A DNA stretch of 43,926 nt from Bacillota bacterium. GTDB taxonomy: Bacteria > Bacillota > Clostridia > Acetivibrionales > DTU013. The notes below the pieces were generated by a model. That model searched no databases, was not told the DNA's origin, and worked only from the letters and a program-made list of their open reading frames with translations. The DNA lies in assembly GCA_023433505.1 (NCBI GenBank), contig JAEZCO010000093.1:1-43926 (forward strand), given 5' to 3'. Below are positions 32,206 to 40,065 of the stretch, piece by piece; the stretch's first letter is position 1, and each line of letters opens with the position of its first letter. Both the position numbers and the translations under genes were made by a program.

Positions 32206-33732
32206 TTACTGCAATACACAATTATCAAACCATTTCGTAGCAGAGGTACTGGAGGACCTCACCCCTACTTTACCGGATGTGATGGGATTTGTAGAATCCG
32301 TATAGCTGCCCTTGCTGACTCCGTCCAGATAGCAGGTTATGGTATTGCCGCTGATTGAAAGCTTAAGGTTATGCTGTGCGTCCGTTACCCCTGTAGCTGC
32401 TGTATATATTACTGTCGCAGCTCCGTTCAGGACCTTTTTGAGCTCCAGGCTTCCATCCACCTTGGTCCTCATATAATAATAGTTGTTTGCATCCTTATAA
32501 TGTATTACAATACCTGCATCATTACCCTGGGTATCGGCGCTGAATGTACAGTTTGTGTAGCTTGCGGAATTGTAGACCGAAATGTCTGCCGCGCCTAAAG
32601 CCGATGAGACATATCTGCTGGAGGTTATGTTCCACGTGCCTGTTTGTACTGCCCAACCATTCGCCGCACCATCGTTGAAATCCTCCGTCCAGCCACCGGT
32701 TGATGCTGTTGTAAGTGTAACGGGTATAGTACACATGTGGTCATTCCAGTTGGCATTATTTGTGCCCCATGGAGAAAAGACCAGTCCCAGAGACTTTCCA
32801 TCCGTGCTCATCCATTTGCTTGGGAATGAGAGACAGGTCATTGTTCCGCCTGTAAGGCCCTGCCAGGTCGTGCTTGCATACGCCTCATACCAGGGCCCCC
32901 ACGGTTTTACTCCCTCGTATATGCCTAAGGTCCCGCCCTCGTTTTCATCACCATACCATTGTCCGTCCGTACAAAGGTAACGTCCGAGACCGGAATCATA
33001 AAAAACTGCAGCTCCGGCCGGGAATGCCGAAACCATGCTGGTCATTGCTCCCCAGGATGCATTGTTGCTGGCGTCAATGCCTGTAAGATATTCCCACGAG
33101 CTTTGGGTTCCAATGCTTGCCAGCGGAGCCCTTGCCATATATGTACCTGCAGATCCGATTTTACCCCCATATACATAAACATAGCTATCCGGCGCACCTG
33201 CATAATTCTTGCCGTACTGCAGGAAATACGAAGGGCTGAATGATCCGGTAGTGCCCGCCCAGCTCCAACTGCTGGTAGTCCAGGAAGTGCCGTTATTTGC
33301 GGAGGTCATCAGCTTCTTGACACCGTTTGACTGAGTATTGAGAATTGCATACAAATAGGTGTTGTTGGCAGCCAGAAGTGAAGTAACCTTGCCTAGATTT
33401 CTTCCCACAGGTCCGTAAAAAACATTCGTACCGGTCCATGTGCTTAAGGTACCGCTGACTTTTGCTATTCCATAGGAGACATCGCTGGTGCCGCTGAAGC
33501 CTTTTCCATCTCCCCAGGCAACATAAAGATTATCGTCGTTTGCCCAGGTTGTCGGCCAGCAGTCGCTGTCGCTGGACCCTGTACGGACGTTGGCGGAATC
33601 AAAGCTTACACCCGTAATAAGGGTACTGGCGGCATAATCACCGCCCATTGCCATTGATACACCTGATAAACTGAATACCAGACCAAAGCAGAATATACAA
33701 ACCAAAATATAAGTCATTATCTTTGATTTCAT
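32206..33732 (-). CDS. Secreted beta-propeller plus LamG-like domain protein
   Basis: 508 residues. The signal peptide (KIMTYILVCIFCFGLVFSLSGVSMA) ends near residue 29. Residues ~35-345 contain propeller-type repeats (TTWANDDNLYVAWGDGKGF; KKLMTSANNGTSWTTSSWSW; AAVFYDSGLGRYLCTDGQWYG; DGKSLGLVFSPWGTNN), resembling DUF4185/GH43-like folds. The last ~160 residues (WTEDFNDGAANGWAVQTGTWN to ATKWFDNCVLQ) look like a concanavalin/LamG-type carbohydrate-binding domain. GAGGAGG lies 8 bases before the ATG. It stands alone and probably acts on, or binds, polysaccharide outside the cell. It shares its propeller-plus-lectin plan, but little sequence, with the protein at 10134-12971. Confidence 0.82.
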   Translation of the reverse strand: MKSKIMTYILVCIFCFGLVFSLSGVSMAMGGDYAASTLITGVSFDSANVRTGSSDSDCWPTTWANDDNLYVAWGDGKGFSGTSDVSYGIAKVSGTLSTWTGTNVFYGPVGRNLGKVTSLLAANNTYLYAILNTQSNGVKKLMTSANNGTSWTTSSWSWAGTTGSFSPSYFLQYGKNYAGAPDSYVYVYGGKIGSAGTYMARAPLASIGTQSSWEYLTGIDASNNASWGAMTSMVSAFPAGAAVFYDSGLGRYLCTDGQWYGDENEGGTLGIYEGVKPWGPWYEAYASTTWQGLTGGTMTCLSFPSKWMSTDGKSLGLVFSPWGTNNANWNDHMCTIPVTLTTASTGGWTEDFNDGAANGWAVQTGTWNITSSRYVSSALGAADISVYNSASYTNCTFSADTQGNDAGIVIHYKDANNYYYMRTKVDGSLELKKVLNGAATVIYTAATGVTDAQHNLKLSISGNTITCYLDGVSKGSYTDSTNPITSGKVGVRSSSTSATKWFDNCVLQ

Positions 33733-33756
33733 ACTAAACCCTCCTCGTATACTTTT

Positions 33757-33787
33757 AAATAAAAGCGGCTACATGGTCAATAGGATT
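33757..33787 (-). promoter_or_regulatory. Candidate promoter of the secreted propeller gene
   Basis: On the minus strand TTGACC is followed after about 17 bases by TAAAAG, some 30 bases before the GAGGAGG site. The -10 match is modest. The rest of the 276-base gap up to 34008 shows no other clear signal. Confidence 0.35.
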
Positions 33788-34008
33788 AACACCTCAGGAT
33801 ACCGACATATCTTGCATCCCCCCACTTCATTTTTCAAGTTTTAAAACGTCCTTTCTATTTGCCGTTCTGAACGTCCGAAAAAAGATATGCTGCCTATTCT
33901 GGTTCCGCATGCCTGAAGATCAACTTTCTGCCGTTTTGCACTTTACACGCTTTCCTTCAACAACAGACTCTCTGGGAAAATAACCAGTCAAAAGGTAACA
34001 GCCGGCTG

Positions 34009-35370
34009 TTAGAATTGAGGAAGGTATTGCGCCTGAGCCGTTAACATTTCATCAACCATGCGCATAACACTTTTTCTATCTTTTATATAGCCTCCCATAA
34101 GTACAGCCTCCACAAATAAATTCCTGCTTCCCCTTATTGCCGCTTCTGCAGCTATTTCAGCAATTGCGGCATGTCTTGCAGTAATTGCCGCAATTGCATC
34201 CGGGAAGTCATTTATCTGTAACGGCAGCATTCCTTTTGCTGTGGCCGCCGCAGGCATTTCCAGCACGGATTCATATGGAAGGTTCTTTACGGCGCCATGA
34301 TTGGGGACGTTTGCAGAAAAAACCGTCCTGGAATCATGTTCCATCGAATCAATGATACTCATCAATTTTTCATGCTCGCTGGAGAAGCTTTCAAAAAAGC
34401 CCTCAGGAAGCTCTTCCGGGGAATCTGCAAGCCGCTTCATGTCCGCAAGACGCTTTTCTCCTCTTGCGATTATCTGCTCAAAAGAAAACGCATCAACTCC
34501 CAGTGTCTTGCCGTAATAGCACTTGTCTCCTGAAAACCTTTCGGCATAGAATTCAACTGCATGCATTTCCCCGGCAGCAGGAAAAGCGCCGTAAGCTTCG
34601 AATAACTCCCATGAGAAAGGCGCTTCGACCAGCAGCTCGTGATTGTCCTTTTCTGTAAACCTGCATCCGGCGTTGGTAAAATCAATCCCTTTCTCCCTTA
34701 CCCGTTTAAGTCTGTCTTGAAGTACGGGAAGCGCATCCTGGCCGTCAATCCTGAAATCATAGATGAAGGACAGATGATTCAGCCCCGCATTATACGATGA
34801 GACCCGCTTTCGATCCACTCCCGCAAACATGGCCAGATAGTCCTGAGAATAAGGTACGCCATCGCAAAGTCCGACGACAGGTATACTTGAAACTTTCTGC
34901 AAAGCTCTGCAAATCATGGTCATGGGATTTACAAAATTAAAAAATTTTGCCGCCGGACACAGTTTTTGAATATCACCGCAGATATCAACCACAGCCGGAA
35001 TCATCCGCATTGCCCTGGATATTCCGCCGGGCATGACAGTATCTCCTCCAGGCTGAAAAATACCGTATTTTCTCGGAATGAATACATCCTGCTCCCATGC
35101 CCGCCTTCCTCCCACGCCAATCATTGCCGCTACATAGTCGGAACCCGGCAGGACATCACAGCGGTCGGTAGAATACGACAGCTCGATATCCGCATTTTTA
35201 TACCGTATCATCTTTTCACAAAGCTTCTTTGAAATTTCAAGGGCATTGGGGTCAATATCAACCAGAGCCAGCTTCCACTTCTGTCCGTCAAATGTCCTGA
35301 TCATATCCGCCAGAAGCCCCTGTGTGAATACTACGCTTCCCGCCCCGATAAATACTATTTTTTTCCCCAT
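34009..35370 (-). CDS. GH4 glycosidase with unusual CDGV tetrad
   Basis: 453 residues from ATG 35370 (GAGGGGG at 35378-35384, 7 bases upstream); an in-frame ATG nine codons earlier overlaps that site. GH4 signatures: FIGAGSVVFTQ (residues 7-17), GGDTVMPGG near 108, NFVNPM near 145, and His199 in AGLNHLSF. The metal-site tetrad is CDGV (169-172), not one of the combinations known to me (CNVP, CDMP, CHSV, CHGx). The overall sequence is closest to the alpha-glucosidase/alpha-galactosidase (MelA-like) branch. NAD+ and Mn2+ dependence is expected; substrate is open. Its stop lies in a 14-base palindrome AACAGCCGGCTGTT. It is last in a three-gene run with the aldo/keto reductase and another GH4. 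Confidence 0.9.
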   Translation of the reverse strand: MGKKIVFIGAGSVVFTQGLLADMIRTFDGQKWKLALVDIDPNALEISKKLCEKMIRYKNADIELSYSTDRCDVLPGSDYVAAMIGVGGRRAWEQDVFIPRKYGIFQPGGDTVMPGGISRAMRMIPAVVDICGDIQKLCPAAKFFNFVNPMTMICRALQKVSSIPVVGLCDGVPYSQDYLAMFAGVDRKRVSSYNAGLNHLSFIYDFRIDGQDALPVLQDRLKRVREKGIDFTNAGCRFTEKDNHELLVEAPFSWELFEAYGAFPAAGEMHAVEFYAERFSGDKCYYGKTLGVDAFSFEQIIARGEKRLADMKRLADSPEELPEGFFESFSSEHEKLMSIIDSMEHDSRTVFSANVPNHGAVKNLPYESVLEMPAAATAKGMLPLQINDFPDAIAAITARHAAIAEIAAEAAIRGSRNLFVEAVLMGGYIKDRKSVMRMVDEMLTAQAQYLPQF

Positions 35371-35430
35371 GCTCAATCCCCCTCTTATCTCATTCAAGGT
35401 ATCAAGGACAAAAGCTGTAACTTCTCCAAA

Positions 35431-36558
35431 TCAGCCCAGTGTTTCGGCTGTTTCTTTTAATTGCTTGCGTATTTGCAGCTTCTGTGGACATTTTTCTTCA
35501 CACAAACCGCACTCTATGCATTCCTCCGCTTTTTTACCCGGAAAATCATCCTCATCGGTCCCTATTTTTTCATACTGGTTTCTTGCGTAATCGGTGATTT
35601 TATAAATCCGGTGATAATTCATTAACTGGAAAATAAACGGAATATTGACTTCTTGTGGACAGGGCATGCAGTATTTGCAGCCGGTGCAATAAAGATCGGC
35701 CCTTAGTTTGTTCTCTTCCAGTGATGCGCTGATCCTCTCAAGCTCTTCCCCGGTCAATCCGGCAGTATTGGATGCAATGCGGGCATTCTCCTCAACCATT
35801 TCCATTGTTTCCATTCCCGATAAGGCACAGGTCACATTCGGATTGGCAAGTACAAAGCGCAAAGCGATTTCCGGACTGCTGTTAACCTTCCCCGGCAGGA
35901 TGTTCCGGATGGCTTCCGACGGAGCTCCCAGCCTTCCACCGCCGACTGGACCCATGATGACCACGCCGAGACCCTTTTCTGCGGCATGGGCTATCGCTTT
36001 TTCATTGCTTCTATCCAGAAGATTGTATTGGCAAAGTACGGTTTCAAAGTATCCCGTATCGATGAGCTTAATCATGTTTTCGGGGATATCATGGAAGGAA
36101 AAGGAGATGTGTTTGATCAATCCCTCCTCCTTCGCTTTTAACGCAGCTTCCAGCGGGCCATCCGGAGCCATACCCTTATTTCGGAACAAATCCCAGTCAA
36201 TGCCCCACATATGGTGGAAATCAATATATCCGGTGTCAAGCTTTTTCAAGGAATTCTCCAGCCTTCCGCGCCAATTGCTGCCTGACCCGTCCCGGATGGA
36301 GCATTTTGCTGACAAATACACCTTGTCTCTCCAGCCCTTAAGCGCCTTGCCTATGATTACTTCACTTTCACCCTTGCAATATCCGGGAGCTGTGTCAATA
36401 TAATTAACACCGAGTTCAAAGGCCCGATGTATGATCCGGATACTTTCTTCGGTATCAAATAGCGTCTTCCCGCTGACAGTTCTCTCCGGGAGTCTCATTC
36501 CCCCAAAGCCTAAAGTGGATATTTTTATTCCGGTGTTCCCTAATTTTCTGTATTGCAT
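35431..36558 (-). CDS. Aldo/keto reductase with C-terminal double [4Fe-4S] motif
   Basis: 375 residues. The AKR catalytic tetrad is visible: Asp55, Tyr60 (YIDTAPGY), Lys85 (LSAKC) and His116 (DFHHMW). After the barrel, a ferredoxin-like tail holds CTGCKYCMPCPQEVNIP near 300 and CIECGLCEEKCPQ near 352, eight Cys suited to two [4Fe-4S] clusters. Such fused AKRs are common in anaerobes and may draw electrons from ferredoxin. GGAG precedes the ATG. It lies between two GH4 genes (gaps of ~60 bases), so it probably reduces or oxidises a sugar or sugar-derived carbonyl. Confidence 0.93.
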   Translation of the reverse strand: MQYRKLGNTGIKISTLGFGGMRLPERTVSGKTLFDTEESIRIIHRAFELGVNYIDTAPGYCKGESEVIIGKALKGWRDKVYLSAKCSIRDGSGSNWRGRLENSLKKLDTGYIDFHHMWGIDWDLFRNKGMAPDGPLEAALKAKEEGLIKHISFSFHDIPENMIKLIDTGYFETVLCQYNLLDRSNEKAIAHAAEKGLGVVIMGPVGGGRLGAPSEAIRNILPGKVNSSPEIALRFVLANPNVTCALSGMETMEMVEENARIASNTAGLTGEELERISASLEENKLRADLYCTGCKYCMPCPQEVNIPFIFQLMNYHRIYKITDYARNQYEKIGTDEDDFPGKKAEECIECGLCEEKCPQKLQIRKQLKETAETLG

Positions 36559-36623
36559 CGTATCTCTCCAAACAATAATGTTTACAAACTATATTCCCGC
36601 GTGCTTACTTCCGCGAAGCTTGC

Positions 36624-38012
36624 TTATATGTTCCATCCTGCCAGGTAATTTCCGGTGTTTTTAAGCATCTGTGCAAATAACTCCTCCGCATCCCGGATAC
36701 TTAAATTCACCAGCGGGTCATTCAAAAATGCCCGGAAGGCCAGTTCCTTATCTTTTGTAACAGCGGCTCTCAAGGTAACCTCCTGATTATACACATGCCG
36801 GATGACAAGGTTATGTACCTCCTCCGGAAGTCTGCCTGAAAACACAGGTCTTATGCTGTTCCTTGTAAAATGGGCATTGGTTTCGACAACACAGCCCAAG
36901 GGCATGCCTTCGGCCTGGCCGCGGTTTGGGATATTGACATTGGTCACAATTTCATCCAGTCCCAGCAAGGCTTTTATCTGGCGCACGCCTTCCTCGCCCG
37001 AGGGCTGGAGCTTGAATTCCTCTTCACCTGCTATAACTCTCCTGCGGTATTGATCCCGGAGCTTTGAGGCCTCTATTCTGAAATCTACGGCAGTGAGGTT
37101 GAACTTCCAGGAATGTACTGTCTCCGGGTCCTTCAAATACCATGGGGGTAAAAATTCAGCCAGATGCCTGTCGGCGCTGAAGGCCATGAGCCCGTATCTT
37201 CTGAACAGGTCCAGAGTTACCCGGTTGGCACTCCCGAATACATCGTCTCTCCATGCGTCCTTCCCCTCCGGTTCATATCCTTCTTCCGCATATTTGCCGG
37301 CAAACTCCCTGTAGACAGGGAAAAGGTCCAGGTCCTTATAGGAAGCACAGTCAATCCAGGTGAAATGATTGATCCCAAGCACATTGGATTTGATTTCGGT
37401 CCTCTTGACATTCTTGATGCCGCAAATATCGTCCAGGGCGTGGCATAAAAGCTCCTGGCCTTCAAAAACCCCGTGGCAGCAGCCAAATGCCTTTATTTCC
37501 GGAAACGTCGCATAAAGGGTCCGGGTACAGAGTGTCATCGGGTTGGTATAGTTGATTACCCAGGCATCCGGGCAAAAGGCTTTGATCTTTTCCGCAAATT
37601 CCACATAGATGGGTATCGTCCGGAGTGCCCGCAGCAAGCCTGCGGGTCCGACAGTATCTCCAACGGACTGGTAAATTCCATATTTTTGGGGGGTATGAAC
37701 ATCGGAATGCATTTCCCTAAAGGTTCCGGGCAAAATTGAGATGACGACAAAGTCGGCGCCCGTCAATGCCTCTTCGATACTCTCCACCGCTTCATATTTC
37801 CACTTTCCCACAGCATCCGCTCTTTGGGATATCTTATTGCCGAAGTCCCTGTTTTCACAAGCCGCAGAATGGTCAATATCATAAAGTTTGACCACGCCGG
37901 ACAGCTTCTCTTCAAGGGCAAGGTCGCTCATCAGGCTCCAGGCCCAATTCCGCGAGCCTCCTCCGATATAGGCAATCTGAATATTCATTATTTTGTCATC
38001 CACAGCTCTCAT
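36624..38012 (-). CDS. GH4 glycosidase with CHGV tetrad (uronidase-like branch)
   Basis: 462 residues from ATG 38012; ATG 37988 (eight codons later, MNIQIAYIGG) is an alternative start, as neither has a classic site apart from a G-rich run before 38012. GH4 signatures: YIGGGSRNW (15-23), VGDTVGPAGLLRALRTIP near 118-134, NYTNPMT near 154-160, tetrad CHGV (179-182) and His216 in GINHFTW. CHGx tetrads are associated, to my recollection, with the alpha-galacturonidase (LplD-like) branch, so a uronic-acid glycoside is a reasonable guess. NAD+ and Mn2+ are expected cofactors. It heads a run with the aldo/keto reductase and the CDGV enzyme. Confidence 0.9.
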   Translation of the reverse strand: MRAVDDKIMNIQIAYIGGGSRNWAWSLMSDLALEEKLSGVVKLYDIDHSAACENRDFGNKISQRADAVGKWKYEAVESIEEALTGADFVVISILPGTFREMHSDVHTPQKYGIYQSVGDTVGPAGLLRALRTIPIYVEFAEKIKAFCPDAWVINYTNPMTLCTRTLYATFPEIKAFGCCHGVFEGQELLCHALDDICGIKNVKRTEIKSNVLGINHFTWIDCASYKDLDLFPVYREFAGKYAEEGYEPEGKDAWRDDVFGSANRVTLDLFRRYGLMAFSADRHLAEFLPPWYLKDPETVHSWKFNLTAVDFRIEASKLRDQYRRRVIAGEEEFKLQPSGEEGVRQIKALLGLDEIVTNVNIPNRGQAEGMPLGCVVETNAHFTRNSIRPVFSGRLPEEVHNLVIRHVYNQEVTLRAAVTKDKELAFRAFLNDPLVNLSIRDAEELFAQMLKNTGNYLAGWNI

Positions 38013-38071
38013 CCTTTGCCCCCCCAAAACACAGTTGAATGGTATAGCCGACGTTCTAAAATTTTATCGCG

Positions 38072-38137
38072 GTATGCACCGACTCGTCTGTCATTGCGAG
38101 TGGAGCGCGACAAATTATGCCATAATGTTTTGACAGC
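38072..38137 (-). mobile_element. MITE-like repeat family, internally deleted copy
   Basis: On the minus strand it reads GCTGTCAAAACATTATGGCA then TAATTTG, and jumps directly to CGCGCTCCACTCGCAATGAC and AGACGAGTCGGTGC. Both ends match the copy at 31790-32100 and the middle is missing. It sits between the MttB-family stop and the GH4 start. Confidence 0.8.
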
Positions 38138-38148
38138 GTCGTAAAGCC

Positions 38149-39621
38149 TTAGTTGCCTACACCAGCTTTACGGACGATTTTATCGATTTCCCTTTCCTTT
38201 TCTTTATCAAGGGGCTTCGGACTGTGCTCACGGAGAATCTTTCGGGCCTTTTCCCTTGCCTTTTCCTCCAGACCTTTGACTTCCTGGTTATCCCAGGCGC
38301 TCCACGGCAATCTTTCCAGCAGGTCTGAGAAATAGAACTCATTCCTGAAATGCTCCGCCGTATGTTCATGCTGCAGGTAGTTTCCGCCGATACCCACTTC
38401 CTTTATAACATCAAGGGCCATGGTTGCATCCGTTACCTCAAAACCCCTCAGGATCCGTTTGATATAGCCGACGATCTCATTGTCGATGACCAACTGCAAA
38501 AAGGAAAAAGTAATTCCGCCTTCCAACTGTCCCATGGTCCCTATTCCCGTTGCCCCCGTCAATATCGGGAAAAGGGTTGACAATGCTTTTTCAAAGCCCG
38601 CCTGCACCCCCGGAAAACAGGCGTCGGTTTTCCCGGCATGGCAGCCCCCCGGCCTTCCATAATACTCCCGCATCATCTGGTTGGCTGCGGACATCAGGGG
38701 AATTCTGTCGGCTCCCGCATAGGGGAAAATCATGGACTTCATATCGATGAGGCTGGGATTCATATCAATGCTGACGATTGCATTTTCGTCAATGGCATAC
38801 CCCAGTACCAGGCCCAGAAGCGTTTCAGCAAGACCCAGCGTTAGAGTTCCTGCAGAGGAGGCTGGCGCCGTTGCCCCTGCATTGGGCATTGTATCCAGGC
38901 TTTGGGGCAATCCCATTTTTATATATTCCATAAAAATTTCACACATATTGTAATCGATGCATAGAGGGCTCCGTGTTTCCCCATAGCCTACGAGAAAGGG
39001 CTTCTTTTTCAGCTCCTCCCGGCCTCCGCGCATCACTTCGGCCATTTCGGCAATGTGACGGATGTCGCTTTTGGTCCAGGCTTCAATGCCGCCGGGCTTG
39101 GAAGTATTCTTTAAAAGCTCCGCCGTCATAACCACCGGCCTCATTTCATGAGGTATTTCCTGGGCGGAACAGGGCAAGCCGATCAAATCTACATTTTCCA
39201 GGGCATCCGCCAGTCGGATGGAATCTGAGACATCCTGCAGGGTGGCCATTCTCCGGTTCCCTTCAAGGTCAAGGACAAAGGCGGGAAAGCCGCCTGCATT
39301 CACTGCAAAATTGTGATGCAGCCTTGTGGGCCTGGAGCACATGTGCATTTCCGTATACCGCATAGGCATTACCATGCCTTGCCGGTCCGTAAGTGAGAAA
39401 TCCTTCTTCATTTTTGCAATTGCTGTTTCTACCACAGGCTTTGGAAATTTGACAACATTGGAATTTCTATTGACCAGGCATCCGGCCTTAAAAAGATACT
39501 CCAGCGCCTCCGGATGCTCTACTCTGATCCCCACGTCTTCAAGTATTTCCAGCGCTCCATGGTGCAGCCTTTCCATTTCGTCCCTATCCAAAAAATTAAT
39601 CAAGCCGTTTGCTTTTCCCAT
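38149..39621 (-). CDS. MttB-family (trimethylamine methyltransferase-like) protein, non-pyrrolysine
   Basis: 490 residues, the full length of the MttB superfamily (PF06253). Family texture is clear: HHGALEILEDVGIRVEHPEALEYLFKAGC at the start, GGIEAWTKSDIRHIAEMAEVMRGG near 175, GGCHAGKTDACFPGVQAGFEKALS near 325, LEGGITFSFLQLVIDNEIVGYIKR near 365 and EHFRNEFYFSDLLERLPW near 430. The frame is open with no in-frame TAG, so pyrrolysine is not used. Non-pyrrolysine members demethylate quaternary amines such as glycine betaine or carnitine and pass the methyl group to a corrinoid protein. No corrinoid protein, reactivase or MtxA-type gene is seen nearby. TTAGGAG precedes the ATG. Confidence 0.92.
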   Translation of the reverse strand: MGKANGLINFLDRDEMERLHHGALEILEDVGIRVEHPEALEYLFKAGCLVNRNSNVVKFPKPVVETAIAKMKKDFSLTDRQGMVMPMRYTEMHMCSRPTRLHHNFAVNAGGFPAFVLDLEGNRRMATLQDVSDSIRLADALENVDLIGLPCSAQEIPHEMRPVVMTAELLKNTSKPGGIEAWTKSDIRHIAEMAEVMRGGREELKKKPFLVGYGETRSPLCIDYNMCEIFMEYIKMGLPQSLDTMPNAGATAPASSAGTLTLGLAETLLGLVLGYAIDENAIVSIDMNPSLIDMKSMIFPYAGADRIPLMSAANQMMREYYGRPGGCHAGKTDACFPGVQAGFEKALSTLFPILTGATGIGTMGQLEGGITFSFLQLVIDNEIVGYIKRILRGFEVTDATMALDVIKEVGIGGNYLQHEHTAEHFRNEFYFSDLLERLPWSAWDNQEVKGLEEKAREKARKILREHSPKPLDKEKEREIDKIVRKAGVGN

Positions 39622-39680
39622 TGAATTAACTCCTAAGTCCTATTCTTCCAGCCGTCAGATAAGCCGGTACGGATAATAAC

Positions 39681-39709
39681 ATTATACCGACTCCTTCCTT
39701 GCTCCCAAA
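39681..39709 (-). promoter_or_regulatory. Candidate promoter of the MttB-family gene
   Basis: On the minus strand a perfect TATAAT (39686-39681) is preceded, at 17 bases, by TTTGGG, a weak -35. The ATG is 60 bases downstream. The dispersed repeat lies immediately upstream. Confidence 0.45.
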
Positions 39710-39713
39710 TATC

Positions 39714-39748
39714 TTATTTTGCTTAAAGGTGCCATTTTTTGTGCGGAA
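39714..39748 (-). repeat. ~26-bp dispersed repeat, copy 4
   Basis: On the minus strand: GCACAAAAAATGGCACCTTT then AAGCAAAATAAG. It abuts the upstream side of the MttB-family promoter. Confidence 0.85.
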
Positions 39749-39758
39749 ACTATCACGA

Positions 39759-39985
39759 TGGCGAACGCCATTGAAGTACAAAACCTCTGTAAAGCTGCAA
39801 GGTCCGGACTGTGTAAAGGACAGAAGGGTGTGTTATCCATCAGAGTGCTTGACCTGAAAGTAATTTTGCTATATTATTCCGGTGTATGGAACTTTGAGAC
39901 GGGCGATAGCGTCAATAATATACTGATGCAATATAACCTCCCGTATAGATTTTTTGAAAACGCGGTCCACTGCGGCCGGCATTAA
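39759..39985 (+). pseudogene. Possible 5' remnant of an ABC-transporter ATPase gene
   Basis: The codons from ATG 39759 read MANAIEVQNLCKAARSG, very like the N-terminus of many ABC ATPases (MANxIEVxNLCKRYG). The frame then loses any resemblance: no Walker A or later motif follows before the stop at 39985. No ribosome-binding site precedes the ATG, and a promoter for the next gene lies inside. I read it as a deleted gene fragment next to a repeat; chance similarity over 12 residues is possible. Confidence 0.35.
39849..39877 (+). promoter_or_regulatory. Strong sigma-A-type promoter of the lipoprotein gene
   Basis: TTGACC (39849-39854), 17-base spacer, TATTAT (39872-39877). The transcript would begin near 39885 and have a leader of about 180 bases before the lipoprotein ATG. 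I see no recognisable riboswitch in that leader. Confidence 0.7.
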
Positions 39986-40065
39986 AAAACGGGAAGTAAT
40001 ACTTGCAGTACTCCTAAGTATGCAAGATGCTGAAGAAGAATACATTAAGAAAAGCGGGTCTTACA

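Noticed and set aside
14020..38137. CRISPR array or defence system
   Set aside because: The repeats are dispersed, not regularly spaced, and no cas or other defence gene is present.
38149..39621. Pyrrolysine (in-frame TAG) in the MttB-family gene
   Set aside because: The frame is open for the full family length without an internal TAG.
39885..40065. Riboswitch in the lipoprotein leader
   Set aside because: No conserved riboswitch core was recognised in the ~180-base leader.
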